From Planococcus citri (taxonomy: Eukaryota > Arthropoda > Insecta > Hemiptera > Pseudococcidae): a stretch of 64,000 nt of DNA. The stretch is from contig NC_088678.1 of NCBI RefSeq assembly GCF_950023065.1, positions 64,510,460 through 64,574,459 on the forward strand, written 5' to 3'. The notes under the pieces were generated by a model. The model was given only the letters and a program-made list of their open reading frames with translations, was not told the origin of the DNA and did no database searches. Below are positions 25,240-34,196 of this stretch, piece after piece; position 1 is the first letter of the stretch, and the number at the start of each line of letters is the position of its first letter. The translations under genes and the position numbers were made by a program.

Positions 25240-25760
25240 CAATGGGCAATATGTCGATTAATATGTTTTCGAGGTCGTAGAATTCGAATCTGCACTTTTT
25301 TTTTGTAGGGGTGGGGGGGTGAGGCGTGGGAAGTCGGAAAATTTCAAATTTTACATATATTATCGTGTAATATATCGATTACTATGTTTTCGAGATCGTA
25401 GAGTTCGAATCTGGAGTTATTTTTTGGTAGGAGTGGGTGGTGTGGCGTGGGGAGGGGGGAATTTCAAATTTTAGGTGTATTATTGTGTAATATGTCGATT
25501 GATATGTTTTTGAGGTTGTAGAATTCGAATCTGCTCTTATTTTTTTGCAGAGGTGGGGGGGGGGGTGACGCGTGAGAAGCGATAAAATTTCAAATTTTGC
25601 TTATATTATTGTGTAATACATCGATTAATATGTTTTTGAAGTCGTAGAGTTCGAATCTGGCGTTATTTTTTTAGTAGGGGTTGGAACTGAGGCATGGAGA
25701 GGTGAAAAATTCCAAATTTTGCTCATATTATCGTTTAATATGTCGTTTGTAATGTTTTTG
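25240..25760 (+). repeat. Left-arm tandem array of about 120-125 bp units
   Basis: About five copies, anchored on 'tcgattaatatgttttcgag' followed by 'gtcgtagaattcgaatctg', a T/G-rich stretch, a G-run and 'aaatttcaaattttgc'. Two copies in inverse orientation occupy the right arm (30500-30688 and 31229-31287), so the arms differ in repeat number. Confidence 0.75.
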
Positions 25761-26077
25761 AGGTTGTTAATATCGTTGATTTGAAAAATTCATTTCATGT
25801 CTCAAATAATGTATTTGAATCAAAACTGAATCGAGTATATCATGTTTCGATCTTAAAATTGCGATATTTCCGCAATTGTGAAGAAAATTGATGTATTTTT
25901 ACTTAATAGAAAAATGAACCTGCAGAGCAAATGTGCAATTATGTGCAATTATGTGCAAAAAATCGCTAAATCATAGTATACATCACTCCCAAATATGTAC
26001 ACATCACTATGCAGAAGAGAACACACGATATTGCCCGATTATGTGAATTTTGTTCCAAAATGTGTTTTGATTTTATA

Positions 26078-28085
26078 TTGAGGAGCTGAGAACTGAGAAT
26101 CAAAACTCACATTTGCCAAAAAAAAAAAATACCGTTTTATGACAGATTTGGATATACCGTTTTACACTCTATAATGTGACATATTCAGTTTTTTTGGATC
26201 AAAGTCATTTTGGTGTGAAATTCACTTTCAAAACCAAGGGTTAGAATCAAAACTCACATTTGCCATTGGCAAATGTGAGTTTTGATGAAAACTTAGTTTT
26301 GTTTGCAAAATTCCATAGGGAAAAGTTTGATAACAAGCTGAATTTTGGTACACGGGGGTTTTTTGATACGCTGAACACGAATTTGGGGTGTCCAGGTGAA
26401 TCCGGTGTACGCTTCCCCCTTTTTTGTGGACCTTAAGCCCCCAAATTTGTTTTTATGCGTTTAAGTCTGAAAATATGCAATTTTATGCAAAATGTATGTT
26501 TTCGTGGTTGTAGATCACGAATTTGACAATATTTTTTTCGTAAGGGTTAATGGTGGGGAATGAAGGGGGTGAAAAATTCAAAATTTGACCATAATGATGT
26601 GTGATATGTCGAAATGTATGTTTTTGAGGGTGTAGATCACGAATTTGACAATATTTTTTTCGTAGGGGTGAATTGTGGGGGATGAAGGGGGTGAAAACGG
26701 TGAAAAATTCGAAATTTGACTATAATGATGTGTGATATGTCGAAATGTACCAAGTATGAATAATTCAACTGAAAGTGAGTAATTTTCATCAATTTACTCG
26801 ATTTTAGTTGTTATAAAGTCATTATAGAGGTTTAACTTACGTTAAAACTCCGTGTTTTGCCTACTCTGCTACATAAATAGGAATAGAACAAATTTTTGAA
26901 CGTAGATGCACGGGACATCCCAGGGGCTAGTACTGAAGATAGTGTATTTCAAGATGTCATTTGCGATTTTTGCCCCCGAATGCCCCGGCGACCACAACAG
27001 TCAATTATAGTAAAAAATCATGGTGAATTTTGTTTAAATGTTACAAATTTTTTCTTCCAGGGACTTTGACGGCTCTCCAATAGAAAATTCTCCATCCCCC
27101 ACCCTTCACCTTTTCTACACCTTCAAAAACATACATTTTGACATATCACACATCATTATGGTCAAATTTTGAATTTTTCACCCCCTTCATCCCCCACCAT
27201 TAACCCCTACGAAAAAAATATTGTCAAATTCGTGATCTACAACCTCGAAAACATACAATTTGACATATCACACGATCATTATGGTCAAATTTTGAATTTT
27301 TCACCGTTTTCACCCCCTTCATCCCCCACAATTCACCCCTACGAAAAAAATATTGTCAAATTCGTGATCTGCACCTTCAAAAACATACATTTCGACATAT
27401 CACACATCATTATAGTCAAATTTTGAATTTTTAACCATTTTCACCCCTCAGCCCCCACCATTGACCCCTACGAAAAAAATATTGTCAAATTCGTGATCTA
27501 CACCCTCAAAAACATACATTTCGACATATCACACTTCATTATAGTCAAATTTTGAATTTCTCGCCCCCCTCACCTCCTCATCCCCCACCCCTACAAAAAA
27601 AATATTGTCAAATTCGTATTCTGCGACCCAAAAAACATAAATTTTGCATAAAATTGCATATTTTCAGACTTAAACGCATAAAAACAAATTTGGGGGCTTA
27701 AGGTCCACAAAAAAGGGGGAAGCGTACACCGGATTCACCTGGACACCCCAAATTCGTGTTCAGCGTATCAAAAAACCCCCGTGTACCAAAATTCAGCTTG
27801 TTATCAAACTTTTCCCTATCGTCGTAATTAAAACAGTGAAAAAAAATTTGATCGCAAATCTTGGAGTCAAAACTCACATTTGCCATTCTTTGTCTGGATA
27901 TTAAAGCAGAAGGGAGCTAGGTGAAAATCAGCCAACACACGGAATCGTGTGCTAGTAGCGCTATCTAATGATTCATTTTGGTATTATACGTTTTTTCAAC
28001 TGGCAACACTACTAACTCAGTTTTTCGCGTTTTTCTCAAAATCGTTTATGGTGGCAAATGTGAGTTTTGATTCTCAGCTCCTCAA
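26078..28085. mobile_element. TA-flanked palindromic element nested in the 6.15-kb element
   Basis: The left end is TTGAGGAGCTGAG (with an extra 7 bp, 'aactgag') and the right end CTCAGCTCCTCAA; TA flanks both (26076-26077, 28086-28087). The 18-bp word 'tcaaaactcacatttgcc' occurs four times in alternating orientation (near 26100, 26250, 27870 and 28050), so a second palindrome (about 26265-27885) sits inside. Its arms include 'ggtgaatccggtgtacgctt' (26395) mirrored at about 27724, then inverted arrays of 125-bp units around 'aaatattgtcaaattcgtga'. No transposase. TA duplication suggests a Tc1/mariner-type or related mechanism. Confidence 0.7.
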
Positions 28086-28138
28086 TATAAAGAACTGTTA
28101 GCTTTGAAAATCAGTGGTATAAGAAAACATCAAAAAGT

Positions 28139-30498
28139 AAAGGCTATAGGTGGATAAGTATGGTGAATTTGCCCCCGAGAGCTTCAGGGTTGATATTTGC
28201 ATGGAAGGTTGGTACCCTTGAGCACCTTCCGTCACGAAAGTTTCAGACCCCCAGGACCCCCCGTTTTTGAGAAACCACCCCTTTTCTAAAATTACAATAA
28301 AAATTTTTTTCTCAGCCCCATGTGAACCGATTTTTCTAATTTTTTGGTATGTTGTAAACATCCATAAGAAGCATCCCCACAAAAAATTTCAACCCCCTCC
28401 CCCCATATTTTCCCCTCAAAATGGCGTTTTTTAGTTTTGTTTGCCCGTTTTAGCAATGATCATGATTCGGCACAAAAATGCGAATAGCATTTTTAAATGT
28501 ATTTTTGACTCCTACAAAACATATATTTTTTTCAAAAAAAAATTTTTGGTGGGCCGTGGTCAGAAATTGAAAAAACCAACAGAGGGGGTTAAAAATGGAT
28601 TCTGATGTAAATCATTGTTTTTGGTAAACAAGATGTCGTTTCCATATGAATCGAACCCCCCGAACACGAATATGACGCCCAATCTTATGCTACCCTCATC
28701 CACACCCCTCCAGCGCCACTGCCCCCTTCTCAACTTTTACTATATCAAAAGTTCAGCTATTTTCGTAATATTGGTGTCGTTTCCAAATGAATCGAACCCC
28801 CCGAACACAAATATGACGCCCAATTCTACGCTACCCTCATCCACACCCCTCCAGCGCCTCTGCCCCCTTCTCAATTTTTACTATATCAAAAGTTCAGCTA
28901 TTTTCGTAATATTGGTGTCGTTTCCAAATGAATCGAACCTCCCGAACACAAATATGACGCCCAATTTTACGCTACCCTCATCCACACCCCTCCAGCACCT
29001 CTGCCCCCTTCTCAATTTTTACAATACGAGTATTAAAAGTTGAGCTATTTTCGTAATGTTGGTATTGTTTCCATATGGATCGAACCCCCCGAAAACGAAT
29101 ATGACGTCCAATTTTACGCTACCCTCATCCACACCCCTCCAGTGCCTTAGCCCCCACCTCAATTCCTACTATATTAAATATTGAGCTATTTTCATAATGT
29201 TGGTATCGTTTCCATATGAATCGAACCCTCCGAACACGAATATGAATTCTAATTTTTTGCTACCCTCATCCACACCCCTCCCCAGTGCGTCTGCCCCCAA
29301 CTCAATTTTCACTACATTGAAAGTTCAGATATTTTCGTAATGTTGGTATTGGTTCCATATGAGTTGAACACTCCGAACACGAATATGACGTCCAATTTTA
29401 TGCTACTCTCATCCACACCCCTCGAGTGCCTCTGCCCCAACTCAATTTTCACTATATATTGAAAGTTCAGATATTTTCAAAATGTTGGTGTCGTGGGGAG
29501 GGGTGTGGATGAGGGTAGCAAAAAATTAGAATTCATATTCGTGTTCGGAGGGTTCGATTCATATGGAAACGATACCAACATTATGAAAATAGCTCAATAT
29601 TTAATATAGTAGGAATTGAGGTGGGGGCTAAGGCACTGGAGGGGTGTGGATGAGGGTAGCGTAAAATTGGACGTCATATTCGTTTTCGGGGGGTTCGATC
29701 CATATGGAAACAATACCAACATTACGAAAATAGCTCAACTTTTAATACTCGTATAGTAAAAATTGAGAAGGGGGCAGAGGCGCTGGAGGGGTGTGGATGA
29801 GGGAAGCGTAAAATTGGGCGTCATATTTGTGTTCGGGGGGTTCGATTCATTTGGAAACGACACCAATATTACGAAAATAGCTGAACTTTTGATATAATAA
29901 AAATTGAGAAGGGGGCAGAGGCGCTGGAGGGGTGTGGATGAGGGTAGCATAAGATTGGGCGTCATATTCGTGTTCGGGGGGTTCGATTCATATGGAAACG
30001 ACACCTTGTTTACCAAAAACAATGATTTACACCAGAATCCATTTTTAACCCCCTCTGTTGGTTTTTTCAATTTTTGACCACGGCCCACCAAAAATTTTTT
30101 TTTGAAAAAAATATATGTTTTGTAGGAGTCAAAAATACATTTAAAAATGCTATTCGCATTTTTGTGCCGAATCATGATCATTGCTAAAACGGGCAAACAA
30201 AACTAAAAAACGCCATTTTGAGGGGAAAATATGGGGGGAGGGGGTTGAAATTTTTTGTGGGGATGCTTCTTATGGATGTTTACAACATACCAAAAAATTA
30301 GAAAAATCGGTTCACATGGGGCTGAGAAAAAAATTTTTATTGTAATTTTAGAAAAGGGGTGGTTTCTCAAAAACGGGGGGTCCTGGGGGTCTGAAACTTT
30401 CGTGACGGAAGGTGCTCAAGGGTACCAACCTTCCATGCAAATATCAACCCTGAAACTCTCGGGGGCAAATTCACCATACTTATCCACCTATAGCCTTT
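28139..30498. mobile_element. 2.36-kb palindromic element with 140-bp tandem units in both arms
   Basis: The ends are 'aaaggctataggtggataag' and its complement. The first about 490 bp on each side are almost identical in inverse orientation, so the same open frame (starting MWGCFLWMFTTYQKI) appears at 28098-28382 on - and 30255-30629 on +; it is arm sequence, not a gene. The interior has about six left and four right copies of a 140-bp unit containing 'gaaccccccgaacacgaata' and 'accctcatccacacccctcc', turning over near 29.49 kb. It interrupts the right arm of the CACAGTG element. A target duplication was not resolved. Confidence 0.7.
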
Positions 30499-30688
30499 GG
30501 AATTTTTCACCTCCCCACGCCGCGCGCCTCACCTCCCACCACTACCAAAAAACTCACTCCAGATTCAAACTCTACAACCTCGAAAACATATTAATCGATA
30601 TATTACACGATAATATATGCAACATTTGAAATTGTTCCGCTCCCCACGCCTCATCCCCCAACCCCCTATAAAAAAAATAAGTACAGAT

Positions 30689-31224
30689 CGTCACCCTAAT
30701 ACGTAAAGTATCTAACTCCATTTTTTCTCAAAAATGAGTTATGAACACCATTGAATGGTGAACACTTCATATGGAACTTCCGACCTTAAAAACTACTTTA
30801 GGTGAATTCATTGGTGCACAATTCGCGTTCGAAGTCAGGAAAATTATCTAACTCCACTAAAGGATAACGCGCTGTTTATTTAGCTACGTGAAACTGTTTC
30901 ATTTTTACGTTACATGAAAATGAGTTATGAACACCATTTGAAAGGTGAACACTTCATATGGAACTTCCGATGTTGAAAATTACTTCAGGTGAATTGAATT
31001 CATTGGTGTACCATTCACGTTTGAATTCGAGAAAACTATCTAACTCCACTCAAAGTGGCTTAAAAGGTGTCAAGTGAAAAATTTTTTTACCAGAATTTTT
31101 TTTTACTACAATAAATAACCTTACTTAACTATGTAACACCCATCAATAGTTGATAATGCTGTTTTTCGCATTTCCTGAACAATTTACAAAAATGGAGTTA
31201 GATATTTTACGTATTAGGGTGACG
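30689..31224. mobile_element. 536-bp MITE with 36-bp TIRs and AGAT target duplication
   Basis: The ends read cgtcaccctaatacgtaaa and tttacgtattagggtgacg; the TIRs match at 35 of 36 positions. AGAT occurs just outside both ends (30685-30688, 31225-31228), and removing the element restores the tandem unit of the host element ('cagattcaaattctacgacc'). The interior has two direct copies of about 125 bp (near 30735 and 30916) around 'gaacacttcatatggaactt'. No coding sequence. Confidence 0.85.
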
Positions 31225-31287
31225 AGATTCAAATTCTACGACCTCGAAAACATATTAATCGAAATCGACACATTGTACATCGATGCG

Positions 31288-31336
31288 GGTTGAATCCGAA
31301 TTATCGCCGTTTTTGGGGTGTCTGTGGCCCACTGTG
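31288..31336 (-). repeat. Right terminal inverted repeat, RSS-like
   Basis: The reverse complement reads CACAGTG, a 13-bp spacer (31317-31329), then CCAAAAACG (31308-31316). It differs from the left repeat at one of 49 positions, in the spacer. TCTCG follows at 31337-31341. Confidence 0.8.
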
Positions 31337-31766
31337 TCTCGTATGTAATGGTGCGAATCTGAATTTCCTATTTCTTCTAGGATAACGTTATTAAAGAGCA
31401 CTTAGGTACCTACCCGAAAAATACAAGTTGAAATTGGGCTTCGTTTGCGCTCCTGAAATTTTTTCGGAGTTACTCTAAGGTCCTCATGCTTCTACATAAG
31501 TATGTACCTTTGATTTGGAAAAAATGAGTGAAATTTGCGACTAAAAAACCGATAAATTGCTTTTTGAAAAATTACTTCAACACCCTCAGAATTGATTCCT
31601 TGAAAAATTCAACATTTTTTTCGTTGACTTGAAAATTATATCAGAATTTTCTTCTTCAATTTAGAGGTCAGCATTTTCCGTGCGCATGGAGATTTTGATA
31701 AACTCTTGAAAAGAATTCGATATCTACCTACTCAAGTACCTTTTTTTTTTTTTTTTTTTTTTTGTA

Positions 31767-32704
31767 AATAAAGCAAGGGCAATAATTTCACAATAGATGC
31801 AACTCGAGTAGACGAACAAAAAACGTTATTATAAGTTACCTATCTTGTAAAATGAAGGCGCCACATGCTCCGCAAAACTGGAAATTTACCTATTTTGAAA
31901 ATACATCAAAAATTAGAAAACGTTTGAATCATTTAGGTGATGCCCCCAAACCCAACCCATAGTACTCGAGTGGACGAACAAAAAAAGTTATTATGACCAA
32001 TTGCCTATCTTCAAAATTAAAGGGGCAAACCTGATTCAAAATTTCCAAATTTTGAGTGCCCAAAATTTGAATTTGGAAATTGTGCTCGCCCCTTCAATTT
32101 TGAAGATAGGCAAATGGTCATAATACCTTTTTTGGTTCGTCCACTCGAGTACTATGGGTTAAGGGCATTATTTGAATGATTCAAACATTTTCTTACCGTC
32201 TGCGTATTGAAGAAATTACCCCATTTTTGAACTAAAACTCGCCAATTTTGAAAAAGTCATCAAAAATAAGAAGATGATTGAATCATTCAAAATAATGTCT
32301 CTAACCCTAACCCATAGTACTCGAGTGGATGAACAAAAAAAGTTACCTATTATGACCAATTGCCTATCTTCAAAATTGAAGGGGCGAGCACAATTTCCAA
32401 ATTCAAATTTGGGGCACTCAAAATTTGGAAATTTTGAATCAAGTTTGCGCCTTCAATTTTGAAGATAGGCAATTGATCATAATAACTTTTTTTGTTCGCC
32501 CACTCGAGTACTATGGGTTGGGGGCATCACCTGAATGATTCAAACGTTTTCTAATTTTTGATGAATTTTTCAAAATAGGTAAATTTCCAGTTTTGCGGAG
32601 CATGTGGCGCCTTCATTTTACGAGATAGGCAACTTATCATAAAAACGTTTTTTGTTCATCCACTCGAGTTGCATCTATTATGAAATTATTGCCCACGCTT
32701 TATT
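31767..32704. mobile_element. 938-bp TA-flanked palindromic MITE
   Basis: The left end is aataaagcaagggcaataat and the right end is its near complement attattgcccacgctttatt; TA abuts both (31765-31766, 32705-32706). Arms of about 200 bp share 'gcgccacatgctccgcaaaa', and inside are repeated inverted units with 'gtactcgagtggacgaacaa'. It lies 430 bp beyond the CACAGTG element. No coding sequence. Confidence 0.8.
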
Positions 32705-33007
32705 TAACACTCTCACTCTGTATTGTGGAATTTTTTGAAAATATTTATTTCATCGTGCCACGTATTTCATCAATATTTTTTGAGGAAGGAGAACGTGTAG
32801 GTAGGTAAGTGCAGTTCATGTGTATTTAGTATTTTTTTCTTTTTTTTTTTTTTGATGAAGCCCGGTAAAAAGTAAATATGAAATGCTCTCAATAAACCTT
32901 GGAGAAAAGTTCAAATTTTAAGTGAATCTCTATTGCTTCTCATCCCCCCCCCCCCCCTCCATCATATTATCACAATGATACAATTTTTAAAAAATTTCAG
33001 AACTTTT
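32705..33007. other. Spacer between MITE and LTR element
   Basis: No gene. It holds a T run near 32840 and a C run at 32945-32957 flanked by 'ttctcatc' and 'tccatcat', one of several long C or G runs in the window. The last five bases, CTTTT (33003-33007), are one copy of the LTR element's target duplication. Confidence 0.6.
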
Positions 33008-33338
33008 TGTTGGAAAATTCATAAACTCGAGAAAAGTAACAAACAACTATTTTACTTTCAATAAAAATAAAGAAAAATATTTGAAAAGTTTGAACTTTTC
33101 AAATGAAGTTCAACAAATTATTTACATCGTAAATCGCGACATATTTATCGAATCATAGTCAATACACGAATGACCTTTCTCGTAAATATTATTCTAACCA
33201 AAAAAATATAAATTTTGAGACACACGACAGCCGAATATAAATGGAAAAACATAACGGTGGCGGATGCACATCGGATGCAGTGCCACAACAACTTTTTGAA
33301 AACAAATTAACGAAATAATATTAACCAAAATCATAACA
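33008..33338 (-). repeat. 3' LTR of the Copia-type element
   Basis: 331 bp, nearly identical to 38498-38828. Preceded by CTTTT and followed inwards by a C-run that reads as the polypurine tract on the - strand. Confidence 0.9.
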
Positions 33339-33349
33339 CCCCCCCTCAA
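33339..33349 (-). promoter_or_regulatory. Polypurine tract of the LTR element
   Basis: On the - strand the sequence TTGAGGGGGGG directly precedes the 3' LTR, the expected site and composition for plus-strand DNA priming. Confidence 0.75.
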
Positions 33350-33580
33350 AATTAACTACTACATAATTGAAAATTAGCGAATAATATGTAAACAAACGAA
33401 ATCGTAAGTGATGAGCTAAAATAAAATAAACAAACTTAATAATGAACGTTGATTCGCGAAAACAAACGTTTGAATACCAATTTCTTAGTTAATTTTGCAA
33501 ATGATTTCCAGATATCACAATAAATTCGCGTCATTAAAACTAAAATACGACAAGCTATTTTATACTCGATAACATAAGAA

Positions 33581-34188
33581 TTATAAGGTGACGTGATTTT
33601 TACTTTTCAAAATAGCGAAATAATCGTACACAAAATAAAGATAATTTTCAGAACCGAACGAACCAAAAATGATAAATATCGTACTCATCATTTTACTACA
33701 AATATCCAAATAGGAATTTAAAATGTTCGGAGACTTTATTTTTTTACATTCTTTTAAATTACAACCTTGAATTAGAAAAGCGCAACGTAACAAGATATAC
33801 AGCCAGTTAATCAAAGTATTAACGCTTTTATCATTTTCTTTTTCAACATAACCATTACTGTTCGATTTTTTACGATCACTTTTATTCAACAATGTATTGG
33901 AAATAAACCCTGTATTGTACAAATTGTTATCAACATCACCTATTCCACGTAAATTAAAACTAATATCGCCAAAAACGTTTTTCATAATTTTCAAAATTTC
34001 AATCACACTTGACAAGAATCTACCAATGACTGGATAAATAACAACGCTCAAAATCGTAAAAATTAGTAGCAAAAACAATGCCACAAAAAGAATTATCAAC
34101 GAAATCATACCACCAATGATCAATATAATATCAGACGTTTTTACACTGCCATCCAAAACCAAATTTATTTTCAACTCGTCAGTTGTGT
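33581..34188 (-). pseudogene. C-terminal half of the LTR element's frame, with long membrane segment
   Basis: The frame continues from the hAT-like insertion point to a stop at 33581. After a short acidic start (DTTDELKINLVLDG) it has an approximately 35-residue apolar stretch (starting IILIIGGMISLIILF) long enough to cross a membrane, then a polar, Asn/Lys-rich region and a second mildly apolar segment. It lies where Copia elements normally encode integrase and reverse transcriptase. I do not recognise the domain; an envelope-like or simply membrane-binding role is speculative. With the insertion and one copy of its 8-bp duplication discounted, the frame is in phase with the Gag/protease part; no joined product is given. 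Confidence 0.6.
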
Positions 34189-34196
34189 CACTACTG
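34189..34196. repeat. 8-bp target-site duplication CACTACTG (left)
   Basis: Identical to 36779-36786 on the other side of the hAT-like element. Eight bp is the diagnostic length for the hAT superfamily. Confidence 0.85.

Larger units (their letters stand above)
25186..31336. mobile_element. 6.15-kb non-autonomous element with CACAGTG ends (Transib/RAG-like termini)
   Basis: The terminal inverted repeats are 49 bp with one mismatch (25186-25234 and 31288-31336) and begin CACAGTGGGCCACAGAC. A 5-bp direct repeat TCTCG flanks the element exactly (25181-25185 and 31337-31341). CACWRTG ends with 5-bp duplications are known for Transib transposons and RAG-type recombination; this assignment is inferred from the ends only. 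Behind each repeat lie 120-bp tandem units facing inward (about five left, two right). The interior contains three further palindromic insertions (26.08-28.09, 28.14-30.50, 30.69-31.22 kb). No transposase frame exists; open frames inside are duplicated arm sequence. Confidence 0.75.

Noticed and set aside
28098..30629. Two apparently identical genes on opposite strands (MWGCFLWMF...)
   Set aside because: They are the two arms of one inverted repeat; no domain and no coding constraint.
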